From Paralichthys olivaceus (Eukaryota > Chordata > Actinopteri > Pleuronectiformes > Paralichthyidae): DNA of 64,000 bases. The position numbers and the translations under genes are program-made. Below, piece after piece: positions 26,213 to 37,289 of this stretch. The notes beneath the pieces were generated by a model. It saw nothing but the letters and a program-made list of their open reading frames with translations. It made no database searches and was not told the DNA's origin. Every line of letters begins with the position of its first letter. Position 1 is the first letter of the stretch. Location: assembly GCF_024713975.1 (NCBI RefSeq), contig NC_091094.1:11145001-11209000 (forward strand), written 5' to 3'.

Positions 26213-26530
26213 AAACACATCTGTCTATCCACACACCTTTATCTACACCTTTATCTACCCATGTCCGTCTGCACATCTGTCTATCTACACGTTGAACACA
26301 TGTCTATCTGTTCATCCATCGACACATGTCCATCTGCACATCTGTCTCCTACATATCATCTGTCCATCTACAAGTCTATCCATCTATACATCTGCCAATC
26401 TAGACATCTATATGTCTATCTATACATTTATCTACACATATCTGCGCATCCTTCAACACATCTGTCCATCTGCACTTGTCTACACATCTGTTTATCTGCA
26501 CATCTGTCCATCCACACATCCAGCCTCTGG
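26213..26530 (+). repeat. Degenerate CATCTGTC/TATC minisatellite
   Basis: Irregular 12-17-base units built on 'acatctgtctatctacac' fill about 320 bases. They create a long repetitive open frame (175 codons) that is not a gene. Confidence 0.9.
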
Positions 26531-28547
26531 TACTGTATATACTGTAGGTTCTACAGTGTGTGTCAGGTCAGACTTACACAATACTTCAACATGCAACTTT
26601 ATAATTCTACTCTATCGCTGCTATATTTGAGAGGGAATATGGTATTTCTTTACTCAATTAACCTCTTTTTTATGATTTTTTTTAAATAAAACCTTACAAA
26701 ACACTTACAATATAATACTTCAAGACTCAAAGATTTTATTTGTCATGTGCACAATAATTACACAAATCAGTCGCTAGACCATACAACCTATTTTTCACAT
26801 ATTATCCATGTTACTGGCCACTAACTACTGTCTTCCATTATTTATTACACTGTGTTCATCGAATAATGAATCCATTTCAAAAACAATAATGAGCCACCAT
26901 TTTACAAATAAAATATGCAAATGTTATCCATTTTAAGTAATAAGATATAACTTATAAGATCACAAGATGTGTAAGTAACATCTAAAAAAGACAATGTAAA
27001 CTCAAGAGTAAGATTAAACAGGAAGATAAAAACCCTGCAGAGATATAATAGTAACAATACATTTGTAATTCAGCCTAAAGATAATAGCACATGCAAAGTA
27101 AGTGATGGATTGCAATTTTGTCCAGTTTTTTTTTTTTGTCCAGTACAACTATATGTACTGCATATGGGTTTCATTCAAATATATCAAACAATACACTGAA
27201 TGTATCTCTTTAGTCAGAGGTATAATAAAGTATGTCATAATAAAGATGTGAGCAAATTGATGTAAATATTAATTGTATAAATAAGAAGCTGAAGTATTTT
27301 TTCCAACAGCCTAATTACATGAAACTTCCTAGATAATTATTCGAGCATCATTAACTATATTTGGCTAGACTTGGTCCCTGTAGACGTACTGAAGTGATAT
27401 TGGGGCCTCCTCTGATAGCAGGCTCATCCTGTCTAATTCACTTGTAGTGAGATAATCTGGCCTGCAGGTTGTCAAGCTGGTTACAAGAGAGGTCTCTGTG
27501 GTACAATGTAATAAATTCATTAAGTCACTGAACCAAGAGAATGATGCATTTTCTCTCCTTTTGTTCTTTTGGCAAATGTTATTTGTAAGTTAAAATCTTG
27601 ATCATCAGAGAAACTGTCTATAGGTCTCAGATAAAATGTGTATTTAGTTCCCTCTGAAATGAAGTGAAGGATAAAGTGGCAATAAACTAAACTATTGGGC
27701 TGGGTGATGAAGTAATAACAATAATTATTGCAATATACTTTTCATCAATAGCAATGTAACAAAAGTTACAAATATATTGTTATATCGCTTATGAATTGTG
27801 GGAGCACAGTGAGGAGGGAGCTACAACATAATGAGTTTTAATTTTTGACCTCAGACTGGTAAAAAGTTTTTTTCATTTTTGTTTCATCCAAGTGGCTACA
27901 GGAGTCAACACTTATCAAACTGTCCTAAGAACCAGCCATCTTGGTTTGATCAAATACTACATGCTACCAATCCCAGCTATGTAGGCATAGTTGTCCATAT
28001 GTTAGAATAAATATATATATTCATAGATTTATTTGTTCTTTTGTGTTCGTTTTAGTTATTTTATTGTGTTATATTTTATCTGGACCCCAAGTCTGAATCG
28101 TAAATATCATCATCTGCCTGCAAACTTGAAGGAAATAATAATGTGACCCTATGGTTATCATTGATCAGCTGATGTTGCTCAACCCCTTAATGAAACTATT
28201 CAAGTGACATAAAACCACACATGTATTTAAATACAGTGTTTAAAGCAGACTGTCTTTGTCAGGGTTTACATGAAGACAGACAGGTGACTCATATCACACA
28301 GGAAGAAGGAAACACGTAATAAATCCATTAACCTGTGTGACACCTTATGCAACCTGCATTATGAAATCCAGTCATTTAGACCTCCTGAATGGATTCAATC
28401 TAACCTCGAGAGCCGATGTTTCACGCGTGGTAAGAAAAAAGTGCGTTTAAAACAAATGACTACTGTTAAAAATCAAAAGGGTTTGATCGTAGTGGTAAAA
28501 TGCACGTGTTTAAAAGGGCCCCGCTTCCGCTTTCCGCATTGTGCGCT

Positions 28548-28590
28548 GTGATTGGCTGGTTTTCCAGCACTTGGGGAATCTGATTGGTCG
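28548..28590 (+). promoter_or_regulatory. prxl2b: prxl2b proximal promoter: two inverted CCAAT boxes
   Basis: ATTGG at 28551-28555 and again at 28583-28587 are inverted CCAAT boxes 32 bases apart, a spacing typical of NF-Y pairs, in a GC-richer patch about 130-160 bases before the start codon. No TATA box is obvious. Confidence 0.5.
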
Positions 28591-28712
28591 GCGGAGTTAA
28601 GTGGGCGTGTACGGATGCAGTTTTGCAACAGTTTCGCAATGGGCGTTTCACAGACACATGTACGATCATAACACTGAACCTTCATCCTCCTACACGCTCC
28701 TCTTCACAGAAC

Positions 28713-31700
28713 ATGGCGAAGGTGGACCTGGCTCGGGTTGGAAAGAACCTGCTGAAGAGCTGCGACACAGGGGAGGTGAGAGTTTAACATGATCAGTGTT
28801 TACATGTGTGAAATGCTCAGTCTCACGGGGAGGCTGTGAACTCTGCTTCCCTCTGAGGATTGTTTCCTGCTGTGATAAACCTGCCATTAACCCCTCAGTG
28901 CTGTCGTAACTCTGTGACATAATGAGGATCTGGTGGGAAAACATGCGATCAGCACACCATGACTCGCATTCCCTGAATATTCAGTGTTTGAATCTATGCT
29001 GTGTGATGCAGTGTCATTTATAAAGCACCTTTTCAACACGGAGATACATAATATGAAAATAGATACATAACAAAATAAAAGAGATTATAAAAGAGCAGAA
29101 TAAAAGAGGTTACAAAGGTTGAACAACACGCAGACCACTCCCCAGTGATCTCACAGGGTTATGTTGTTCTATAATGTCTGGTGTTTGGGAGCGGCTCCAA
29201 TAAGAGATTTTAGAATAATTAGTAAAACCTGTTTAACAACAGGGGGTAACGTGGGCAGTTTTTCTTTTGGTCTGGTTAAAACTCTTACAGCTGAATTTAT
29301 AACTAAAGTACAGTCTATGTATATTGATATAATACTTATTCATTGGGCAAGCACAGTAAGGATATAGATTATTATAGTTGTAGCACATTGTCTAAAAGCA
29401 GTTGAAGTAGGATCACTGCAGACCCATTCCCACCTCATTGATCTGGCAGCCTGTGGGTTTTGGAATTCATTTTGAAATTGCATGAATCTGTTGCAAGGTA
29501 AAACTAACTTTGTTTAAATTTGTAAATGTGCTGCGTTTGATTTAGAGAATAATCAACATATTCATTGATTATTCGATGAATTGATTATTTGCATCCTCTC
29601 TATGTTTCAGAGTGTGGAGCTCCAGTCTCTGTGGCAGGACCAGCCCGTGGTCTTGTTTTTCCTGCGCAGGTTTGGTTGTCAGGTGTGTCGCTGGATGGCA
29701 TCAGAGATCAGCAAACTGGAGCCGGACCTGAGAGCCAGCGGTGCTGCGCTGGTCGGAGTCGGACCTGAGGAGTTTGGGCTGAAGGAGTTCAAGGAAAAAG
29801 GATTTTTTAAAGGATGTAAGCAGCAGTACTTACACTTCTTATAATAACACTCAGTTGATTGTGCAAACCTCCGCCAAGGCCCAACAGTCCCCTTATGAAA
29901 CCACCTTTAAATTCACTAGATTGAGATTTTTATTTGGATCTGCACCAAATTTCACAAAAATCATAGATATGAGTCCCTGAAACATGTCTGAGTGTTTCAT
30001 CAAGATTTATTCCCATTCACACCATTTGTCTGGATCAACAACAAAATGCTAGTCTATGGTGCTAGTTTTCTTATTTATTAAAACTATCACCTCGGACCGG
30101 AAGGTGATAGTTTGATAAATAAGGAATCAGTAGTACTTCCTAAATTCAGACAAACACACTTTGACACACGTCTTCATGGGGAGCTTTGTTCCAATGAAGG
30201 CTCAATATTATCTTTTCTTTTCAGATACACCAAAGTAAAATTAAAAATGAACTGATACCATTTTTAATAGCCTTCACTGGACTGTAACAACCAGGACTTT
30301 GTCCCCTTTATACTAAACAAATACAATAGTAAGATGAGATGTGTCACCAGAGATTTGACGTGGTTATTGTGTCCATCACTCTTGTTGAATATAATTCTCT
30401 TTTTAGCCATTTACGTGGATGAACAAAAGAAAACCTACAAGGATTTGGGCTTTAAAAGGTGAGAAGAGTCCATCCATATTTCTTGTATGTGCTGATGAAG
30501 TTTATCACTTCCATTTGTCAAAGATGATTCGTTTTAACCTTAATTCCAGTATTCAAGGCCGCAACAAGTTTTATTGGTCAGTCAAGAAACAGAAAATAAA
30601 TCAAACTGTTATCAATCAAATCAATTGTGATAATCACTGTTTTTTTTAAAGTATTAAGTATTTGCTGCCTTCAGCTTTGCAGATATGAGATTCAAATGCT
30701 TTTCCTGTTTTTCCTTATACGAAGGTGAATGGAAAAGTTTTATATTTTTATAGACCAAGGAAATATTGATTGATAATTAAATTACAGCTTTTCAGTTTTT
30801 AGCTGCTTTTTGATGATCACTCATCTTTTTTTCTCTCTCAGGTACACAGGCTTAAGTGTTGTTCCTGCTGCTTTGGGGAAGAAAGTACGAGATGCAGCTG
30901 CAAAGGTAGATATATCGACAATGTCCGTACAGTTGACCTTTGGTCACATGGAGCGAGGATCAAGTTCCTCTCTGACTGTTTCTGATTGCACATTGTCTCT
31001 GCTGTTCTCAGGCCAGTGCAGAAGGAATCCAGGGAAACTTCTCAGGAGATCTGCTGCAGAGCGGAGGCCTGCTCATCGTGGCCAAAGGTACAATCACACA
31101 AATAATACACATTAGGGTTGGTGGGTAGTAATGTGGGTTTGTATCGGAGCAGGATTTTAATGAGAAGACTTGATGAACCCAGGGAACGTGTGAAGTTTGA
31201 TCAGTTGTTTGATGAAAGCAAGAAATAAATGCAAACTGCAGATTGTAGTCTCTCCTCTAGAGGGCAGTGCAGCATCACATCAGTGATGCTGTGGTTAGAG
31301 GTTCATAATACATTGATGCTTCACAGTTTTGCTGCTACTTCATTTTGTCGTACACAAAAGAGATGAGTTATTTTAATAAATTAAACTGTTACAATTTGCA
31401 AATGATAACGCTGGGTAGGGTTACAAATGTATTCACTTCATAACTATATAACATAGTAAAGAAACACTGGAGAATTTTAGGAAGAGATAATGAAAGTACC
31501 ACCACATCAAAATAGCTTCGAGGAAAACGGATGCAACTTCTCCTTTCAGTTTCTTTTAAAGTGAGGTAGTGATAAACAGACATGGTCAGAATCCAGCAAG
31601 AAAGAAAAAGCAACCCTGTCCCACAGGGACACTGTGTGCTGGGACTGTTGTGTTGTGGTATGGCAGAGTGACCCAGTGGGAAGGAGTCTGCGAGAGGCGA

Positions 31701-34700
31701 GAAGATCCTGTCCTGTCTGACTCCTCAGTTTAAAAATCTTGGCTCCAGTTAAAGTCAGTACTTACAGAGTTCTCACCAGAGACAAGTTTTATTAAGACTT
31801 CTTTTTAATTTATGAACACATCCATTACAATCAGCAATCTCGTAACTGTGAGCAAGGCAGATGATTTCTATCTTTGTGTGGGTGTGTGGGTATGGGTGTG
31901 GGTAGGTGTGTGGTTGTGTGGTCAGTTGCTGCAACGTGTGAAATAGAGTTGCCTTCAACTCTTGCACTCACAGAGTTTTGTATGATTTCTAGTTTCCATT
32001 GTCTGTTATTAAGCATCTTTCACTAAATAATCAAGAGATTATCGATAGTAAAAGAAAATAACGCCAGCCCTTATCAATTCTACAGTATTGGGTGTATACT
32101 GGGTTCAGGACCCATCGTTAGTTCTCACCAAACATTAGACCTTCATGAGCACCTTCCCACTTGAAGGAGATTTGGGCTCGAATCTGAATGTTTTGGAAAA
32201 CATCGTAGTTCCTTAATACTCTTTTTGCTTTTATGGGTCGAACTGAGTTGCAAGATTTCAAATTCGTAATAACTTTTATTGGGCTGGTTAAAATTAACAA
32301 CCTGCATGTTTTAAGATACTTTCTAAATACATTTTATTCTGAAAAGGTGGAGAGAAGGTCCTGTTGCACTTCATCCAGGATTCACCTGGAGACCACGTTG
32401 CTCTGGAGGACGTCTCTAAGGCCTTGGGTATCACAGCCAAAGTAACGGCAGGACAGAAGCCAGTGGTAAGACGACCCACGATGAAGATGTTTCCCTTCTC
32501 GTATCCCTCCTCCTCAACTTCTCCTTTCTTCTTCATGCCCATGATTGAACTTTGAGCAGTACAGTGAAGGGTTAAACAGATTAAATTATATTATTTTGTC
32601 CATTGACGCACACTGGAGCGATCTGTTGGTCAGGTTTTTTTCAGCAGACTGTTTTACGTCAGTAGTGACACATGCATCAGATTAGCCTCTTCACAGACCA
32701 TTTCACACGTATTACTCCACCTTCATGCTGTGTTAGTGTCCCCGACATCTTTAAAACTCGAGGAATGAGCTCAGTCTGTACCTCATTGTACTTGAAAAAT
32801 TTTATTTATAAACATAGAACTTATTGTACAACCTCATCATAACACGGACAACCTGCGTAGATTTTTGAAATAAGATTTAATATTTGTTCTTCTTACAAAG
32901 CTCCTTCCACGCTCCAAAAAATACAATGTCAAGAATACCATGGAAATAATTAATAAATGTAACATATCTTTGATCACTGTTATCATTATAATCAGGGAAG
33001 ACTTTTAGAAGATGCACACAAGAGGCAGATATTCAAATCGAGCTTTAAACACAAGCTTTGTCTTTACTGTAATGATATATTCAACATTATGGCAGAGGTG
33101 CTGATGAGCTTTGGATCTCAAAACAGTCTGATTTAAAGAGAGATGAGTAAATATTGTCAGAAACCAACAGCCTCTAATATCCTACATCAAGTTACTCTTT
33201 CCTCTGAGGTGTCAGTATAAAATAGATTCAAGAATAGAATCATATATACCCATCTATACCATAATATCACATTAAGGACCAACATGTCCAGAGGTCTTTG
33301 ACATTACGTCTTAAGTCCAGAGAACTGGGTGGTTTCTCCTGTGATGATTGGAGCCGTCGGCATGCCCATGACATCCAGCAGCACATGGTCTGTCAACGCC
33401 CGTTCCCCCTGGCTCTGTTGGTCGCCTCCCACAACACACCCGCCATGTCTGAGCTACTGCGATATGTACAGTCGTCTTTCCCATGACCTGTCTGAAGACC
33501 AACAGATGTCATGTCCACAGCCCAGGAACAGAATCAACCTTGTTTTCTCTCCAGTGTCAAAATGTGCAGAAACAAGCGCGAGTCACAAGGTAGCGTGTGT
33601 GTGCGCGTGTGTGTGCGTGTGTGGAGGAAGAGGCCCTGTGAAAGCTGCAGCTTTGTTAACAGAGCGAGGTCACTGACTGACCTGGGTTTTCGAGCTGTTT
33701 ACTAGTTTTGCATTCTAAAGTAATGGTCTTCTTTTTTTTCTGCCCAAGCATGTGACTGTAACACTTCATGGTCTTAGAGCAGACAAATCCTGGATAAGTT
33801 CATCACAACACCTCTGGTTTGAATCTTGATCTTTAGCTGCATCATAAACTAGTTTTTGGAAATCAGGGTGTTTTAACATCAACGGAACCTCATGGTAACT
33901 ACACAATGCAACTCAACCCTAGTTTGATTTAACTAGTGTCTCAGTACGATTTCGAGAATAATGTCGTAATATTACAAGAAAAAGTCACAATATTATGAGA
34001 ATAAAGTCTAGTATATTTCCAAAGTAAGTTTTAATTTAGAAGAAAGACGTACTATTACAGAATAAAGTTGTAATTCAATGAGAAAAAAAGTAATACTGTG
34101 AGAATAAAGAATAAAAATTCCAGAAGCGTTTTGGGACTAAACAGTAACGAGAGCCTGTGCTCGCCTTTGGATCCCAAACCTTGGTTATTACCAATTTCAT
34201 TGTTTCTTAAGAATCTACAAAAAACCCATTGAATAGCATTAAAATTTGATTCTTGAAAAATTATGACTATATTTCAGCAGAAAAAATAATTACTCATGGT
34301 CATTAATAAGTCACAGGCTGTTTTTCAAAATGGGTTTTAGCAACAGAAGATGGAGACTGTTTTAACTTTGGTCCTTTTGTAAGATAAGATCAACATTTGT
34401 TGTCCCGTGGTTGGAATTTGCTGAGTTACAGCAGCCAAGGGTGGAGTAAAGATCAGAAGCATAAACAAAAATAATTTGAGTAAACTTGCAATATAACATT
34501 TTGAAATGTAATAATATATACAACATAGACAGGATTGCATATTAAAATTATTCAAACAAATGAAGTATTGACTGTTTCTATGAAGTGGTGCAGTTGTTGG
34601 TCAGCATTCTGGTGCATGTGGTCTACTAAGAGCAGTGATGCCAAATCTGATGGCAGCAGGAAGGACAGATTCTTATCAGATGCTGAACGCTCACACAAGA

Positions 34701-37141
34701 AGACTTGTGAATATCCGGCCTTTGAAGACTGACACTGTTCAGAGGCTCACGTCACTTAAACACTCATGTTTTGCGGTTTTACAGACTCTGCAGCTGTATG
34801 TGTGTAAAGATAATTATAATTGCAAAGTCAAGCTTCTCTCTTTATTATTTTTTTTACCCTTTTAAGCCAACATGTAGAATTTTAAGTGTAAAATGTATTA
34901 AAATATAATGTAAAAATAACAATAAACAACCTGGGATAAAAATACGTATTTACATAAATAACAATAGAAAATAAGACAAATGGGCCAAAAAGGCAGTTGA
35001 ATAAAAATATGTCTGTAGGTGAAATTTATAAACGGAGATAGACCACATGTAATTTCTAACAGCAGTGGAGCAGCAAGATTTTTATTTTGTCTTAGCTGCA
35101 GGACATACAAGAGAGTTTTGTGTCTTTAGATCTAACAGACATATAAGGGCTGAGTGAATATGGTTTGCAATATCAAATGTTTTTTTTTTTTAACTGAGGA
35201 GGCTGTAATGTAAAGAATGAAAATAGTCTAGTCATGATGTTCTTTCAGACATGAACTGAACTCTGGAGATCCTCTGCAGTTTTCCCAGAGGAGGTGCATG
35301 TGTGAATGGAAATGTCCGAGTAAGAGGCTCTAGAGTTTCTGTGGACCTAAGACCAAAGATTTGTTACTGCTAAGCTGAAGAAAATATTTTGCCATCTGGC
35401 TTTGTCCTTTATAAATAGTTCAGGAGAGGCTTTAGACAATCACTAGATTGTTGAAGTAAAGCTGGGAATCATCAGCGTAGAAGTTTGAGGAGAAATTACT
35501 TTCTTATTTGTCCAAGAGGAAGAAAGAACGTAGATAAATACTAAATGATTAAAGTGATCGGAGTGCAATGAGCAAAGTAACAGAGATATTTTGTACAGTT
35601 AAGGTGAATGAAGAATATATGTACAGGACCAGGTAGTATTAATAAATACTATAGCTTATGAATAAATATCTGCAGATTAGGAACAGTTGAGGTGAATATA
35701 TTTACAGGATCGGTAGCAACAGATGAATAAATATTTACTTTAGCCTTAATACAAACCCACTGTTCCAGACGTGTGAAAAGGATGATCCACAGTATCGAAA
35801 GCTACAATTTCAATTTCACATATAACAGAACTGTTTCAGTGCCGGAAGGGATGTGAACCCGTATTAAAATGGATCCACAACCCTGTCGGTCATCAGGAAC
35901 AACACTTTTCATTATTTTTTGCAAAAAATTGCTAATGTTTAGTTGAGCAGCAGCTCGACAACTGCACGTTTAAAACAGTGAGGCAAGAGTTAGTAATCAT
36001 TTTTATGTTGCGGCCAAGTACATCAGAAGTATCCTTCATTATAAAGGAGGGCGCAGCGTCACGAGAGGACATTGTGTTTTTCATATGCGTGACTCTGTGA
36101 CTCAACCCATCAAGGAAACCAAAAGAAATCGATTAAAGGTGGCCGAGCCCCCTGAGCAGTGGGGCGGGCGCCCGAGAGAAGAGCAGAGAACAGAGAATAT
36201 TTTCTCAGTGAAAAATTGTTTCAACAACATAAGACACTCATGGACAGAATGTATAGTGATAGACAGGATTGCTTATTTTGGAATCATTACTGATTATCTC
36301 AGCAACATGTCTTTGCTATTTGACTCCTTTTGCTGCCGGTTGAAAATGATCCAGACAGTGTTTTAATTATTTCAAATTAAATGAGAGACGATCTCTCCTC
36401 TATCTTCAGCTTTTCAACAGACTGAGTTTTATCTATTAATGGAAAAAAAGTTTGGGATGTTTATTTTTGATGGAAGCTACTGATTCCAGGATAGCTGATG
36501 AATAGAAAAAGGAAATAAATTAATCCGCAAACTGATCTTTAGAGAGAGAAGTTAATGCAGAGTATATAACTAATAATCTGGGGTTTAAGCAGTATGCTTA
36601 GGTAGTGTGACATTTAAACAGGCATGTGATCTGAAAAACATGCATCCATGATATTAGTTTGATTAATAATGAAAAACATAAGGCATGATAAGGTCAGTGA
36701 TTTCCCCCAGTAAATGGATAGCCTTACATTTAGGGGTCTAGGACATGTATTAGTAAACATTAAAACATTGATGCCTAGTATTATCAACCCTGCAGCAGAT
36801 ACATCATAACATCTTTATCCTGAACTCAGTAGCAGTTCAGGGAATATGTGTAGTTAAGGTATCAATAGAAGCTATTTCTCCATCTGGTGAGTGAACCTCA
36901 CCCAAAGTTTTCCACAACGTAATCTGTAATTAAGACGCTGGCATCAGTGCTGAATCACAAACTAGATTTGTGGGAGCAGATTAACTTGACTGCCAGTAAA
37001 CGGACTTACACCTGAAGTCTGAATAACAAATGGCTCTCTTGCATCAGGCTCTGTGTCAATAACATTGTTCAAGCTCATTATTTGCGTATTTAACCTCTGT
37101 ACTTTGTCTTGCAGTGTAATGATGATGTTTGTTCACGATGA
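28713..37141 (+). CDS. prxl2b: Prostamide/prostaglandin F synthase (peroxiredoxin-like 2B, FAM213B)
   Basis: Seven exons, 28713-28775, 29611-29815, 30407-30458, 30842-30905, 31012-31087, 32347-32465 and 37115-37141 (TGA), total 606 nt and 201 residues, against 198 in human. The start [15 protein letters not shown] matches the family. The thioredoxin-like fold carries the redox pair C44-x-x-C47 in [10 protein letters not shown], followed by [18 protein letters not shown] and [17 protein letters not shown], both strongly family-like. The known enzyme reduces prostaglandin H2 to F2-alpha and prostamide H2 to prostamide F2-alpha in the cytosol using thioredoxin/NADPH. The last exon is only nine codons (CNDDVCSR) after a 4.6-kb intron; acceptor, phase and ending fit the family, so I accept it. 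Tail-to-tail with mmel1, as in mammals. Confidence 0.95.
29862..30030 (-). repeat. Dispersed repeat family A, copy 3 (prxl2b intron 2)
   Basis: Reverse orientation: begins 'aaacctccgccaaggccc' and runs through 'tttggatctgcaccaaattt' and 'catagatatgagtccc', the mirror of the other copies. Confidence 0.7.
30070..30123. repeat. Long inverted repeat (22-23-bp arms, 8-nt spacer)
   Basis: Left arm 30070-30092 and right arm 30101-30123 pair with one indel and one or two mismatches around the spacer cggaccgg. The arms read cttattta... and its reverse complement. It lies in a prxl2b intron just after a family A repeat. Confidence 0.8.
31254..31269 (+). promoter_or_regulatory. CTCF-like motif in prxl2b intron 5
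   Basis: CCTCTAGAGGGCAGTG resembles the core CTCF consensus (CCAnnAGGGGGCAGTG form). A single-motif match has limited weight. Confidence 0.25.
32801..32806 (-). terminator. Antisense poly(A) hexamer in prxl2b intron 6
   Basis: AATAAA on the minus strand, about 500 bases downstream of the antisense open frame ending at 33304. Such hexamers are common in AT-rich DNA. Confidence 0.3.
33304..33453 (-). other. Possible antisense terminal coding exon (unrecognised)
   Basis: On the minus strand, a pyrimidine-poor but formally valid acceptor (gcagtag) at 33460-33454 is followed by 49 open codons and TAA at 33306-33304. The frame has protein-like composition, including [17 protein letters not shown] then [12 protein letters not shown], while the other two frames give Cys/Arg/His-rich or interrupted products. 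The block is GC-rich within an AT-rich intron. I do not recognise the family and found no sure upstream exon, so it may be a gene remnant, a nested gene end, or chance. Confidence 0.25.
33593..33629 (+). repeat. Imperfect TG/CG microsatellite
   Basis: Alternating gtgtgtg/cgcg dinucleotides in prxl2b intron 6. Confidence 0.85.
33945..34115 (+). repeat. Degenerate 'gagaataaagt' minisatellite
   Basis: Diverged units of about 20-25 bases built on 'gagaataaagtcgtaatatta' (shortened here by mutation) repeat roughly six to seven times. This satellite type is common in teleost introns. Confidence 0.7.
34377..34830 (-). repeat. Retroelement-tail-like repeat, reverse orientation
   Basis: Starts 'aagataagatcaacatttgttgtccc' (only part quoted) and continues 'gaatttgctgagttacagcag', the reverse of the unit at 14.0-14.3 kb. 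The sequence to about 34830, with 'ggcagcaggaaggaca', is typical of the body of the same teleost element. Family not named. Confidence 0.5.
35241..35346 (+). repeat. Dispersed repeat family B, copy 2
   Basis: Matches 21064-21160 in order and orientation, with an extra 10-base segment. Located in prxl2b intron 6. Confidence 0.65.
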
Positions 37142-37259
37142 TGACGGCGCCTCATGGTACCTGATCAACACAACTCAAATGGAGATTTGAAGAAGTGGAA
37201 TGTCATTGAGTTTTTAACTGTGTGTAATTTCACCTATTTAATTTATAATGATTTTTTGC

Positions 37260-37265
37260 AATAAA
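37260..37265 (+). terminator. prxl2b: prxl2b poly(A) signal
   Basis: AATAAA is 119 bases after the stop codon, followed by a TG-rich stretch. The position is right for a short 3' UTR. Confidence 0.7.
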
Positions 37266-37289
37266 TGTTTTGTATCATTTTTAACTTAC

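Larger units (their letters stand above)
25350..28712. other. Divergent promoter interval slc45a1 / prxl2b
   Basis: The genes are head to head with 3.4 kb between start codons. The left end carries the slc45a1 5' non-coding part and CRE. A minisatellite follows, then from 26.6 to 28.5 kb AT-rich sequence without visible genes. A TTTATTTGTCATGTGCAC motif at about 26734-26752 resembles the reverse of a LINE 3' tail. The right end is the prxl2b promoter. Confidence 0.6.

Noticed and set aside
26162-26689. 175-codon open frame rich in His, Ile, Ser, Thr
   Set aside because: Produced by the CATCTGTC/TATC minisatellite; two frames are open for the same reason.
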